A program made the translations under genes and the position numbers. 64,000 bases of DNA, taken from positions 3,844,001 to 3,908,000 of the forward strand of contig OZ244857.1 in assembly GCA_965220935.1 (NCBI GenBank), in the 5' to 3' direction. The notes beneath the pieces were generated by a model. That model had not been told where the DNA came from and did not search any database. It was given only the letters and a program-made list of their open reading frames with translations. Within the stretch, counting starts at the first letter, position 1; every line of letters begins with the position of its first letter. This document shows positions 36,468 through 46,756 of the stretch, piece after piece. Source of the DNA: Bin80 sp965220935. GTDB taxonomy: Bacteria > Bacteroidota > Rhodothermia > Rhodothermales > Bin80.

Positions 36468-38008
36468 TGGTATCCTTAAATCTACGAGAAATTTTCACTG
36501 ATTTGTGATGCAACTCCATTGCCACATCATCAAAACCAGTAGGATATAGACCAGACTCATCGAGATCAATCTGTGATACAGTAGATCCTTCGGGATAGGG
36601 AGCAGACTTAAATAACCATGCACCTACTTCGTGGGGTTCTAAGCCCCTTGAACCACCACTGAGATCAGCTTGATCAGAACTCGGTAACTTGGACAATTTT
36701 ACCAAGTTAGCCAGTTCTTCCATGATCCATTCACTGTGAGTAGTAATGATCACGCGAACTCCAGCATGGACCATTTCAGCAAGTTGTCGTGTAAGTGCTA
36801 CTTGCATGGAAGGGTGCAAGTGAGCTTCAGGTTCTTCAATGATGATCACATCATCAGGCTTCACAATATGACGCAGATAAAACACAATAGGAGCAAGCTC
36901 CGATACCATAGATGATGTATTCATAAGCGGTAGCTTTGATTGCCAGCCATCTGGAAGATAACTGAAATTTGGTAGATTCAAAAAATCTGAGATCTCTATG
37001 AAAACAGAACCTTTAAGTACATCATTCTCTATTTGTTTAAAGACTCTTAAAATATCTTGAGTCTGAAATTGCTGAGAGTCATCCATGTTGAACAGTTTGG
37101 TTAAAAAATCTGCTATTACTCCAGAGATTGTAGACATTCCATTAGGGCCGCCGTCTCGTTTACCCTTTGCCGCATTCTCTATGATTCCACCAATGATGTG
37201 TTTAAAAGCATGCATGAGACCAGTCCGATCGGCTGGGAGTAATGGGCAGTTTGATTAAATGGACTGTAAATTTTCTGTGCAAAATAATCTGCAATTACGT
37301 GAAGATGGTACTTGTCTTCCTGAGTGACTCTTTCACCCATGGATTTTGAATCGGTATTTTCAACCAGATATGACGATTTCCATTCTGGCATCCTAACACC
37401 AACAATTCCCTCATCAAAGATGAATGGCATTTCACGAGGAATCTTCGTCTGGAAGGTTATCTCATCATTGTCCAATTTCAGTCGGTGCTCAATGGGGGCA
37501 TTACTCCCGTTTGGTTTTGTTTGAAAAGTGATAATAAATATCCAGATCCCCCTTTACGAGAGAGCTCCTGTTCTTGAAGATGAAAACATCTGATGATTTC
37601 ATTGTTCAAGCCTATTCCCGATGAGTTGAGAAATATCTTATGAATGAAGTCAACAAGAGGCTGAGAAACGTAGGCTTGGCTCTGTCGGGAGTATTCAGAA
37701 AACATTATAGCATGCACATCTTCATCCAAATCATTCAATGCACTTTTTAAGACATGAATTTCCTCTGGTGACAAAGATCCAAGTAGTGAATCTAACCCAG
37801 TATTTGGCCTTTGTGAGAAACTTAATTTGTGGCTACTAAAGTAATTATGGAGTGCATAAATCAGAATTGACAAGTAGGATTTTCCAGTGTTACTTTGGCC
37901 AATGAAAACAGTAAGAGGCCTCAGATCAATATCAGCCTGTTGTAGAGGACCAAAGTTTGATAGAGAGAGTTTTGGGCAAGATGCCCATCTGCCCATTAAA
38001 ATATTCAT
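36451..38008 (-). pseudogene. AAA15-family ATPase, two frameshifts
   Basis: Three frames join into one ATPase of about 515 residues. The first (38008-37478) has SLSNFGPLQQADIDL and Walker A VFIGQSNTGKSYLS. The second (37475-37179) bridges to the conserved motif PADRTGLMHAFKH, which is split by the second frame change near 37200. The third (37215-36451) has SELAPIVFYLRHIVKPDD, Walker B VIIIEEPEAHLHP and VIITTHSEWIMEEL. All catalytic motifs survive, so the decay is recent. The nuclease-like gene overlaps its 3' end. Confidence 0.82.
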
Positions 38009-38343
38009 ATCCTATGAACAAAGGATGAGTTTAGAAAGTTTGGAGAGGTTAAAAGAAATTTATACCCATCCGTTCTCAGCATTTGCACGCCAAGTAGATA
38101 TTTGATCAGTAATAAGGGTAAACCTCCATAATTATCCAAAGGATGATAGGCAGTGGTTACAATTTATTTGGATAGTTGTTCAATTTTAGTTTTCATTGCA
38201 AAAACGCATTAAAGCGTTGAGTTAGTCCTAATTGATTGGACCGACTTAAAAATCTCATTTGAAAATAGAACTGGAGTGTGCCAATAAAATAAGATGACAC
38301 AAATGTGTATAGTCTTATATGAATGAAGGTTATCGTTACGCTC
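38009..38343. other. Intergenic, nothing supportable
   Basis: AT-rich sequence between the start of the minus-strand AAA15 ATPase at 38008 and the end of trmB at 38344. It must hold the ATPase promoter. No frame or hairpin of note. Confidence 0.4.
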
Positions 38344-39297
38344 TTAATAGTAGGACCCTGAGAGCTGAAGCCCTTTCTGTATGAGCCAATGACTGACTGC
38401 TTTGATAGCTTCACTGGTTCCATGCGTTAGGATTGGATTTCCCCAATTAGTGACACTCAGTAGTAGGTCATTGCCATCCTTTTCTGCGGAGCGAAGTTGC
38501 AGAAATAAATCCTGTGTTAGCTCTGGTTCATGCAACCGGCAAAGAAATACTATCCCTTGGTGGCCAACGACGGTCATAGCATTTAGAATGACAACATGGC
38601 CGCCAGAAAAGTGATGAACAAATTTTTCAAATTTGCTGAGCTGGGGGATGGGTCCATTGAAGTGAGCATGATGCATGGAATCGTCTTTATAAACATTTGG
38701 GGGTATAGATGGGAATTCTAAGGTTCGTTTTTGGATATGCACATGATAGCAGCGACGTCCTGATTTCTGCCATTTACGGGCATATCGTGTTTGAAGGACA
38801 TTTTTCGGAGGAGATCTTTCTGTCACATTAAAGTATGGGGACGCTTGAGCAATCGCAATAGTTTGTTCAAAGTAATGTCCATGGTCTGTTGTAAAATATA
38901 GCACGCCCCGCGGAGCAAGCCTTGCCGCAAGTATGTCAAAGAATGACGGTTGAAATAGCCGGCGATCCGCATGCCTATCTTTTCGCCATGGATCAGGGAA
39001 ATTTACATATACCTCCGATAGACTCTCAGGACATATGAGGTTTCGTAGCAAAAACATTCCGCTGCCATGATAGAGTTGGATATTGATGAGCTTGGATCGT
39101 TGTAGGCGCTTGAAAGCACGGGACACACATCCACGCGCAATATCGGCTCCGATAAAATTCTTTTCCAGATGATATTGTGCGAGATATTGCAGAAAGCACC
39201 CATCTCCAAACCCAATTTCCAAAACTAGCGGCGCATCCCGCTGAAATAACTCGGCGTTTGATGCTGGAAGTGGCAGCCTTGACAGATCAAGGAACAT
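38344..39297 (-). CDS. trmB: tRNA (guanine-N7-)-methyltransferase with C-terminal extension
   Basis: A 317-residue TrmB, which methylates G46 of tRNA. The SAM-binding motif LVLEIGFGDGCFLQYLAQ is near residue 25, FIGADIARGCVSRA follows, and the signature VNFPDPWRKDRHADRRLFQP near residue 98 is clear. TrmB proteins are usually 210-240 residues; about 115 residues after FTTDHGHY...NVTERSP form an extra region of unknown role (HHFSGGHVVILNAMTVVGHQ). It lies 6 bp after the asparaginase and ends a ruvA-asparaginase-trmB run. Confidence 0.9.
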   Translation of the reverse strand: MFLDLSRLPLPASNAELFQRDAPLVLEIGFGDGCFLQYLAQYHLEKNFIGADIARGCVSRAFKRLQRSKLINIQLYHGSGMFLLRNLICPESLSEVYVNFPDPWRKDRHADRRLFQPSFFDILAARLAPRGVLYFTTDHGHYFEQTIAIAQASPYFNVTERSPPKNVLQTRYARKWQKSGRRCYHVHIQKRTLEFPSIPPNVYKDDSMHHAHFNGPIPQLSKFEKFVHHFSGGHVVILNAMTVVGHQGIVFLCRLHEPELTQDLFLQLRSAEKDGNDLLLSVTNWGNPILTHGTSEAIKAVSHWLIQKGLQLSGSYY

Positions 39298-39303
39298 TGG
39301 TTG

Positions 39304-40335
39304 TCATTGAAAAAGATAGGCCAGCTCAATGAGTCTCGCCCCATCTTGATCAGCCACTGCCATCTGCCCAGGGCCCCGAATTCGTGCACCTGCAATCTCT
39401 CCCGCTTTATTGACGGCATAGAATGAAACATTAAAGGCGGGTTCCCCAGCCTCATTTTGAAGCCGTGCTAAGTGTGTATTATTGGTGATGCGTTCACAGG
39501 CATATAGACAAGCGTCTTGTGGACTATCGCCCATTCGCATGCGTTCCACAATCAAGAAGCTACCACAGTTTTCCAGATTGGCCTCACCTCGCCCAGTTGA
39601 GCCAGCGGCTCCGACATCATTATCACAATATAATCCTGCACCAGTGATCGGTGAATCGCCAACACGGCCAGGAATTTTGAAGGCTAGACCACTCGTGGTT
39701 GTCACACTGCTTATATTGCCTTGCAGATCAATGGCAGAGCAATGAATCGTTCCCCAGTGTTCTTCATTGCGTTTCAATGCTTCTCCGAGATTGGTATCAT
39801 CCACTCCATGAGGTGGAAGATAGTCATCCTGATTTGAGAGGTTCTCGCGCCATTGGACCCAGATTTCTCTCGCCTGATCTGTCAAAAGATTTTCTGTAGA
39901 AAAACCATGCATACGGGCAAAATTTTGTGCCCCCTCCCCTACAAGGAGAACATGATCAGTTCGTTCAAGGACTAATTTTGCAACCTTGGATGGATATTTG
40001 ATTCCTTGAAGTGAAGCGACCGCTCCGGCACGCCCTGTTGGCCCATGCATGACAGCAGAGTCCAATTCTACCATTCCCTCTGCGTTTGGAAGCCCTCCAT
40101 AGCCGACGGTCAAGTCCGAAGGGTCTTCCTCTACCAAGTTAACACCAGCAATGACCGCATCTAATGCATCCGCGCCTTGGTTGATCTCCTCAATCGCTCG
40201 GGTAACGGCTTGGAGGCCATTACGGCTAGCAATTGCAACGGGGTTTACGGGTGGTTGTGGTCTGAATGCAATCGTAGCGCTGGCAGCTGCAGTATTGCGG
40301 ATGAAGTCTCTCCGCGAAAGGGGTGTTCTCATCAT
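39304..40335 (-). CDS. Asparaginase / glycosylasparaginase-like Ntn hydrolase, Tat-exported
   Basis: A 343-residue N-terminal-nucleophile hydrolase of the isoaspartyl peptidase/N4-(beta-N-acetylglucosaminyl)-asparaginase family. The N-terminus SRRDFIRNTAAASATIAF is a twin-arginine signal, so it acts outside the cytoplasm. Autocleavage is expected before the Thr in WGTIHCSAIDLQG near residue 195; FKIPGRVGDSPITGAGLYCD and GAAGSTGRGE are family signatures. Substrate is probably asparagine-linked glycans or (iso)asparagine. It sits 23 bp after ruvA, probably in one transcript. Confidence 0.9.
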   Translation of the reverse strand: MMRTPLSRRDFIRNTAAASATIAFRPQPPVNPVAIASRNGLQAVTRAIEEINQGADALDAVIAGVNLVEEDPSDLTVGYGGLPNAEGMVELDSAVMHGPTGRAGAVASLQGIKYPSKVAKLVLERTDHVLLVGEGAQNFARMHGFSTENLLTDQAREIWVQWRENLSNQDDYLPPHGVDDTNLGEALKRNEEHWGTIHCSAIDLQGNISSVTTTSGLAFKIPGRVGDSPITGAGLYCDNDVGAAGSTGRGEANLENCGSFLIVERMRMGDSPQDACLYACERITNNTHLARLQNEAGEPAFNVSFYAVNKAGEIAGARIRGPGQMAVADQDGARLIELAYLFQ

Positions 40336-40358
40336 TGTGATTCAGGTATTGTGATGGA

Positions 40359-40940
40359 TTAATAACTCAAAGCCTGCTGTACCAGATCTTGTGTTGTCTT
40401 TATGTCTGGATGGCTCCGCATGACTTTGCGGATCAACTGCTCAGCTTTGGCGCGAGAGAGGCCTAAGGTTTCAAGGGCAGCAAGGGCATCGGTTCTAGCA
40501 GAGGCGATACCATATTCATCACTCTGCTCCAAATCTAATTCACTGACACGGTCAAAAAGATCTACCACCAGTCGCTCAGCGGTTTTTCGCCCAACTCCAC
40601 TTATTCGCTGTAACATTTCGGGCTCTCTTAAAGTAATGTATTGTACTAGGTCCTCGGGGGTATGCGTGGAGAGGGCAGCGATTGCAATCCGGGGTCCAAT
40701 CCCAGAAACTCCAAGAAAGAGCTCAAAAAGTGCGCGCTCTCCAGAGGTCTTGAAGCCATAGAGTTGTTCACGATCTTCCCGAGTATAATGATGCGTGAGT
40801 AAACGCACCTTTTTCCCAGTATCAGGTAACTGATCGGAAGTAGACATAGGGATGAAAATTCGATACCCCACTCCATGGACATCAATAATTGCGTGTGCAG
40901 GGCCTTTTCCATTCAGGGTCCCTTCAATGTATTCAATCAT
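40359..40940 (-). CDS. ruvA: Holliday junction DNA helicase subunit RuvA
   Basis: A 193-residue RuvA, which binds four-way junctions and positions RuvB. Domain I starts MIEYIEGTLNGKGPAHAIID, the helix-hairpin-helix domain has LFLGVSGIGPRIAIAAL and LQRISGVGRKTAERLVVDL (residues about 72-125), and the C-terminal RuvB-binding domain ends ALAALETLGLSRAKAEQLIR. It is divergent from murJ with only 55 bp between the two starts. Confidence 0.95.
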   Translation of the reverse strand: MIEYIEGTLNGKGPAHAIIDVHGVGYRIFIPMSTSDQLPDTGKKVRLLTHHYTREDREQLYGFKTSGERALFELFLGVSGIGPRIAIAALSTHTPEDLVQYITLREPEMLQRISGVGRKTAERLVVDLFDRVSELDLEQSDEYGIASARTDALAALETLGLSRAKAEQLIRKVMRSHPDIKTTQDLVQQALSY

Positions 40941-40995
40941 AAATTCATAGTTTACATGCTAAAATATACAACTGCTTCCAAATCTATTTGATCAG

Positions 40996-42657
40996 ATGGC
41001 AGATCATCGTAAAGACGGTTTGCGTAATTTCGCGCCGATTGTGGCCATAGGTATCATGGCAAGTCGGGTCATGGGCTTAGTACGTTGGAGTATCATGGCC
41101 AGATATTTTGGAAGTGGTGCGCATGCTGATGTACTAAGGGCCGCATTTCAGGCACCAAATGTCTTGCAGAACTTGCTTGGTGAAGGGACAATATCGGCAG
41201 CGTTTATTCCAGTGTACACCAAAATGCTAGAGGAGGGAAGACCAGAGGATGCTGGACGTTTTGCTGGAAGTATTCTGGGATTGATGACCGTAGCCGTATC
41301 TATCGGAGTATTGGTTGGACTATGGCTTGCGCATCCAATCTGCTCCATCTTGATGCGAGGGTTTGTAGGAGATGCGGCAGAGGTCGCAGCAGGCTTACGC
41401 GAAATTGACCGGCTATTGTTAGCCGTGGATATGATTCGTTTGGCATTTCCGATGGCTGGTTTTCTGGTTTTATCGTCGTGGGCATTAGGCGTACTAAATA
41501 GTCACCGACGCTTCCACATTCCCTATTTAGCACCGGTGATTTGGAATGTGACCATTATCGCTGCATTAGTGATCGCGGGTAGTTTGACGGGGCATTTACA
41601 TGCGGGTCAAGACAATTATGTGCTCCCAGAAGTCCTCACTCAACTGTTAAAGACTGTTTTTATTGGTGGAGTGCTCGGTGGGCTTTTACAGTTTTTAGTA
41701 CAGTTACCTTCGGTGGTCAAAGTCATCAAAGGGTTCAGATTAAGTCTCTCTACGCGCATTGAGGGCGTTCGTCAATCGCTAAGGGCCTTGGGGCCTGCAT
41801 TAGCTGGTCGCGGTGTCGCACAGGTATCTGCATATGTGGATATATTACTCGCAACCCTATTGGTTGAGGGAGCCGTGGCCAGTATTGGATATGCACAGGT
41901 TTTATACATTCTACCCATTTCACTTTTTGGTCTTGCGGTTGCCGCTGCTGAGCTGCCAGAATTATCACGCCTTGCTAAACATGACTCCACAGCAATGTCA
42001 CAGCGAATTCGTGCGGGGCTGCGTCAAGGATTGTTTTTGGCCATTCCGACGGCAATAGGATACATCGCATTGGGGTATGTGATCATCAGTGCGATCTATC
42101 AAGGAGGATTATTTAATGTAGATGACAACTGGTTGGTATACATCATTTTAGCGGCCTATAGCATTGGGATTTTGGCAACAATTAGCAGTCGTCTTCTTCA
42201 GAATGGGTTTTGGGCTTTGGAAGATACCCGAACTCCAGCACAAATGGCAGCAGTGCGCGCGGCTATTGCTCTGAGCATTGCAATTCCTACCATGTTTTTT
42301 TTAGATCAGTATTCCATTTCTATAATTTCAGGCGTCGGGTCATCAACTCTGTATTTTGGTGCGGTTGGATTAGCTTTGGGTAGTTCGGTTGCTGCTTGGG
42401 TTGAGTGGTGGCTCCTTCGACGACAACTTCTACGGCGCTTGGAAATTGATTTTGTCCCGTGGCGCTTCATTGGACAACTGCTTATCCTCGTAGTCATTGC
42501 GTTGATACCAGCATTTGCTCTGTGGTTTGCAACGCAGAATTTGTCACATATTATTACGGGTATCAGTGTAGTGACAGTTTTCGCTGGGTGTTATCTGATT
42601 TTATCTTACTCAAGAGCAATTCCAGAGTTGAATGATTGGTTGAAAGCCATTAAGTAG
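40996..42657 (+). CDS. murJ: Lipid II flippase MurJ
   Basis: A 553-residue polytopic membrane protein of the MOP superfamily, with about 14 hydrophobic helices. It flips lipid II across the inner membrane for peptidoglycan synthesis. The N-terminal signature is clear: GIMASRVMGLVRWSIMARYF, FQAPNVLQNLLGEGTISAAF and IPVYTKMLEEG. It is transcribed away from ruvA from the short divergent gap. Confidence 0.93.
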   Translation: MADHRKDGLRNFAPIVAIGIMASRVMGLVRWSIMARYFGSGAHADVLRAAFQAPNVLQNLLGEGTISAAFIPVYTKMLEEGRPEDAGRFAGSILGLMTVAVSIGVLVGLWLAHPICSILMRGFVGDAAEVAAGLREIDRLLLAVDMIRLAFPMAGFLVLSSWALGVLNSHRRFHIPYLAPVIWNVTIIAALVIAGSLTGHLHAGQDNYVLPEVLTQLLKTVFIGGVLGGLLQFLVQLPSVVKVIKGFRLSLSTRIEGVRQSLRALGPALAGRGVAQVSAYVDILLATLLVEGAVASIGYAQVLYILPISLFGLAVAAAELPELSRLAKHDSTAMSQRIRAGLRQGLFLAIPTAIGYIALGYVIISAIYQGGLFNVDDNWLVYIILAAYSIGILATISSRLLQNGFWALEDTRTPAQMAAVRAAIALSIAIPTMFFLDQYSISIISGVGSSTLYFGAVGLALGSSVAAWVEWWLLRRQLLRRLEIDFVPWRFIGQLLILVVIALIPAFALWFATQNLSHIITGISVVTVFAGCYLILSYSRAIPELNDWLKAIK

Positions 42658-42951
42658 GGTATAGTCAAAAATGAAAACACAAGGGTTTTTTGAGTTTCTT
42701 GTGGATGCGGGTCTAAACACCATAGACGAAGAGAATGACAATTTGAAGGTCTCGATTTTCCGTGTTACTATTCTTTTTTTCTGCAGAGGTTTAGACATTT
42801 ACCCACGATAGTCCAGTAGAACCGACTTAATTGATGATGCACACAGTGCATAAGCCCAATCATAAGTGAAAGACTATCTAACACTGATGCAGAAGCAAGT
42901 AGAAAAAGAGTTTAAGCCCCACTTGTGTTAGGCTATCTGGGTGATATATTA
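42658..42951. other. Intergenic gap before TnpB element 3
   Basis: No gene. GTCTAAAC (about 42702) and GTTTAGAC (about 42789) form an 8-bp inverted pair about 70 bp apart; no further support for a function. Confidence 0.35.
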
Positions 42952-44330
42952 GGGAATTGTATACGTGAGTACCCATCGATTAGATAGCTACCTTTTGCGT
43001 ATTCATTTCACGGCTCATAGGGTCTCTAACGAGAACGCTCCTCCACGTGCAGATGCCCCAATCCCGGAGGCCTGTAACACATTCGCAGATGCATTGATAT
43101 CTGATGGCCACATGCCATACACTTAAACTTGCTTTGCGTCTTGACTTTATCTGTATGACCACACTGATTACAGCATTGACTGGTATACTTCGGATCTGCA
43201 AGAATCACGTTGCCAAACTTGTAATCGAAATAGGTATTGAACCGTCTATATCCAGCGTTAAGGATGACGCGGTTTAACCCTGCTTTTGCCTTCACATTGG
43301 TTCCAGGGTTCTCAACCGTGCCCTTGGACATAGTTTTGATCTTCACGTTTCAACGTATACGCCTTATTGGACAATCTACGGCTATGTTGATGTGCCGCAT
43401 TCGTTCTGCAGTTTTCGCTTCGTTTGACCAGATCCTTTCTGTTGTTGGGCTAACTTACGTTGATACCTGCGGATCTTAATCTCCTTATCCGTTAAGTCAG
43501 GGATCGGTAACATGCCCTGTTCACCATCCGTAGAAGAATACGAGATATTATAGGTATTCAAGTCAATGCCAATCTCTTTGCCATCGTCCACCTTCTCTGG
43601 TAGATTAGTGACTTTGTAAATTTCGCTCATCTTCCAGTACCGTCCATCTTTTTTCACGGTCACTTCAATAGGCTCAGCATCTGGATAAGGATTGCCACCG
43701 TGTCTACGCATCTTCATCCACCCAACCTTTTGAATGGAAATGTTATCATCTACAATCTTAAGAGCACCTTTGGGAGCCGTGAACGATTTATTCTTGTACT
43801 TAGTGCCTGACAATAAACTCTAATTCTGGGGTAGCATAGGATCGCAGGGGCTATATTTTACAAGTACTTAGTGTGAAACGTAGGATGGTCACGTAATCCC
43901 TTGAAGAAAGCTTGCCAAGCCTCTGCCTGTCCTTTCAATGTGTAGCGAACGATATGAGATGAGTACGCAGATAACCAACGCGTTTCTCTACGCAAAATTG
44001 GGTATCGTTTAATTATGCATAAAAAGAGGTGGATGGGTTTTCAGTATCCTGATCCTCAACTTCTTTTTTGATTTGTTTCAAGATCACATTCCACACATAT
44101 AAACACGCCCCGATCAGTCCATGTAGTAGCAGGGCATAAACGATACTCTATTCCCCGATAGGTGAAACAGTTTTGATGAGAAGGATTAGAAGCCTTTTGA
44201 ACAGGCATGATGTCAAGTTACGTTGATGTTATGGTAAGCAATAGGGTAGAATCTCCTCTATCCTATTGTGTCTGTTACACCCGCCACACCCAAAAAGATT
44301 CCACCCGTTGTTACTTTGCGATATAATTCC
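42952..44330 (-). mobile_element. TnpB element copy 3, degenerate
   Basis: In reverse orientation. Its right tip starts at 42952 (GGGAATTGTATACGTGAGTA) and the left tip ends near 44330 in a worn form (read GGAATTATATCGCAAAGTAA). No matching target duplication is visible, so the flanks have drifted or rearranged. The left-end palindrome CAATAGGATAGA / TCTACCCTATTG is kept with a different loop. Confidence 0.78.
42980..44208 (-). pseudogene. tnpB: TnpB pseudogene (copy 3)
   Basis: Homologous to tnpB at 1673 along its length but broken in many places. The start (ATG 44208) reads MPVQKASNPS, then the frame is lost. A middle frame (43813-43382) has KVGWMKMRRHGGNPYPDAEP and EIGIDLNTYNISYSSTDGE, and a last frame (43346-43026) has MKIKTMSKGTVENPGTN and CNQCGHTDK. 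Part of the basic region, the second catalytic Glu motif and the DINAS segment are damaged or deleted. It is dead. Confidence 0.85.
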
Positions 44331-44861
44331 AACAATATTCATAATATGATGACCAGTCTGGGGTATCCGAAAATTAGGAGGTGTTCAGAATATCGTTAAT
44401 GTGAGTTTTCTTGAATTTGAATCACTAAGATGTGTCTAAATTACACATCTAATTTGGAGACTTTTAAGCACTGCTTCATAGGGCTATCAGAACACACAGC
44501 ATAGCATAGTAGGTGGGGGAAAATCAGATGCAAATGATGATGAGTAGTATTGAAACAAATAAAACCCAATTGAGTACTATGCTTTGGATCATTCAAAGTG
44601 GTCACCCCAACCCACTAATATAAATATAGGGGGAGTGATTTTGAGTGTGTTCCGCGCATGGAAGAAGAGCATGATGAGTTCCTGCTGAATCAGTTTTACC
44701 CAAGCAGTGTTGAGTCCCGAATATTGTGATGAAGCTCATTGCGGATCCCAAAACAAAAAGAAATCTCTTTTGAGGATTAGTTGGTCAACTAAGGTGAGCG
44801 TCTAACCCACATTGATTAATTCCGCATGTCACTACTCATCAGGTTAACTGAAATATAATAG
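44331..44861. other. Intergenic, 530 bp upstream of the LRR-Hsp70 operon
   Basis: No frame, tRNA or repeat is recognisable. It should include the promoter of the following operon. There is no obvious terminator at the element end. Confidence 0.4.
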
Positions 44862-46748
44862 ATGAAAGGTTTTTGCAACCACTATAGACGATCAGTGATT
44901 CTAATAGTAATGGTTTTAGGTGTGACAGTTGATGTCTCGTCAGGCCAGCCATTTGATATAGAAAATGATCTGCTCAAATCTGACTGGGATACGCTGAAAA
45001 AGATTTATCGTATGACTGGCGGTGCAAGTTGGACGAACAGCACGAATTGGAATATCGCATCCAGTCAGGTGCCCAATGCTGAATCTCTTGGGCAGTGGTA
45101 TGGAGTGACGGTTGCAGAGGGACGCGTAACACAGATTGAGCTAAATAACAACAATTTGAGAGGATTGATCCCTTGGGCTATTGGAAATCTGTCCAACCTC
45201 AAAATACTAGATCTCAGCAATAATCAGATTCAAGGCCCCATTCTGCCTGAGATCGGAAAATTGTCTGAGCTTCGCGAATTAAACCTGGCATCAAATGAAT
45301 TTTCTGGAGAGATTCCATCTGAGATTGGAAATCTTGATCAATTGGTGTACTTGAATCTTCGCAGTAACCAACTTCAAGGTCCATTGCCACCAAGTATCGG
45401 TAACCTCCAGCAACTTTCATCCTTATACCTAAACGATAATCAGCTTTCTGGTAATATCCCGATTGAGTGGGGACAATTATCAAATTTGAGATCTCTCTGG
45501 TTGGCATATAATGTGTCTTTGAGTGGCCCGCTTCCTAATAGGATCATGGACAATACAGGATTAGACTTATCAATCGGGGTAGATCAAACAAGTCTATGTA
45601 TACCGCCAGAATCCAACTTCCCAGAATCGGCCTACAAGTCGGAGGATGCATGTTTATTGGAGTCCGAATGGGATGCATTAGTGAATTTATATCAGGCAAC
45701 TGATGGCCGAGGTTGGGACACAAATACCAACTGGAATATAGAAGATCGTCCCTCTATTAGTGTCGCAGAGAAATGGTTTGGGATTGAACTGTTTAATGGT
45801 CGGATTCATGGGCTACATCTTCCATATAATCATCTTCGCGGGACACTACCCCCAGAATTAAGTACACTGACAGAACTCAGGCGACTGGATCTAAAATTCA
45901 ATCCTCTCTCAGGCCCGATTCCTCCAGAATGGATTGCACTCCAAGTACTCCAAGAATTTTCATTAGAGGGTACAGAAATCTGTCTGACATCTGACTCCGC
46001 ATTGCAAAGTTGGGTTACTACCGTAGAGCATGTATCAAGCATTCGCTCCTGTTCCTCCTCAGATGCATACAGTAGCACTAATTTTTCTTCCAGATGGAGA
46101 GAGGCAAATTACTGGATGATGATTTTTCTGATTACGTTCATCGTGGTCGGTTTGGTTTACGTAGTCTTAAAATATTTGAGACATCGTGAGGCAAGTCATA
46201 CAGAAAAATTAGATACCAAGTCTATGAAAAAAAGTATAGATTCGCTACAGCGTGAAACCACAGACACCGCCGAGCTCGTACGAAAAAATATTGAATCAAA
46301 TCAGGAAATGTCTAATTATTCGGATAGTCTGTTAAGTATGCAGCGAACTCTTACAGAACGTGAACAGGAAAATGAACGACTCAAGCGGGGGTATGATAAT
46401 GCGATCTTTCGTAAATTTATCACACCATTTATCCGATTGGATCAAACAATTTCGTATCTTTCAGGTCAGGATTCTCCATCACACAATAGTTTAGAAACGA
46501 TTCACCGATTATTAAAGGATGCTTTAACGGATTGTAACGTTGAATCCTTCACCCCCGACATCGGAAGTGATTACCGAAAAGCATTTGGAGTAACAGATCA
46601 GCCCAAGATTAAGCACACCGAAACCCAAGAAGAGGATTACACGATTGCAGAGGTGTTAGAATGCGGTTATTTGATTCGAGGGCATGATAAAAATGAGGTA
46701 TTGATTCCCGCGCATGTCGTGGTTTATCGCTTTAAATCTAACATATAA
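44862..46748 (+). CDS. Membrane leucine-rich-repeat protein with cytoplasmic GrpE-like domain
   Basis: A 628-residue protein in clear parts. Residues 1-29 are a signal peptide (SVILIVMVLGVTVDVSSG). Two leucine-rich-repeat blocks follow, each led by a cap WDTLKKIYRMTGGASWTN / WDALVNLYQATDGRGWDT; repeats such as LRELNLASNEFSGEIPSEIG are of the plant-receptor-like type. A membrane helix (MMIFLITFIVVGLVYVVL) lies near residues 417-438, then a coiled coil to about 500. The last 125 residues resemble GrpE: RKFITPFIRLDQTISYL, LLKDALTDCNVESFTPDIGS and the ending GYLIRGHDKNEVLIPAHVVV. So an extracytoplasmic sensor is fused to a nucleotide-exchange-factor domain inside the cell. The Hsp70 gene starts 8 bp later. 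The fusion and its role are inferred from sequence. Confidence 0.85.
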   Translation: MKGFCNHYRRSVILIVMVLGVTVDVSSGQPFDIENDLLKSDWDTLKKIYRMTGGASWTNSTNWNIASSQVPNAESLGQWYGVTVAEGRVTQIELNNNNLRGLIPWAIGNLSNLKILDLSNNQIQGPILPEIGKLSELRELNLASNEFSGEIPSEIGNLDQLVYLNLRSNQLQGPLPPSIGNLQQLSSLYLNDNQLSGNIPIEWGQLSNLRSLWLAYNVSLSGPLPNRIMDNTGLDLSIGVDQTSLCIPPESNFPESAYKSEDACLLESEWDALVNLYQATDGRGWDTNTNWNIEDRPSISVAEKWFGIELFNGRIHGLHLPYNHLRGTLPPELSTLTELRRLDLKFNPLSGPIPPEWIALQVLQEFSLEGTEICLTSDSALQSWVTTVEHVSSIRSCSSSDAYSSTNFSSRWREANYWMMIFLITFIVVGLVYVVLKYLRHREASHTEKLDTKSMKKSIDSLQRETTDTAELVRKNIESNQEMSNYSDSLLSMQRTLTEREQENERLKRGYDNAIFRKFITPFIRLDQTISYLSGQDSPSHNSLETIHRLLKDALTDCNVESFTPDIGSDYRKAFGVTDQPKIKHTETQEEDYTIAEVLECGYLIRGHDKNEVLIPAHVVVYRFKSNI

Positions 46749-46756
46749 TAATACTA

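Noticed and set aside
36006..38008. Frameshifts as sequencing errors
   Set aside because: Long core genes such as purL, rho and murJ have none, while accessory genes have many. Errors would not choose accessory genes. Individual cases still need read checks.
42702..42796. GTCTAAAC/GTTTAGAC pair after murJ as a terminator or IS end
   Set aside because: The arms are only 8 bp, about 70 bp apart, and no T-run or transposase is associated.
45214..45507. Minus-strand frame inside the LRR gene
   Set aside because: It is a by-product of the leucine-rich repeat periodicity on the other strand.
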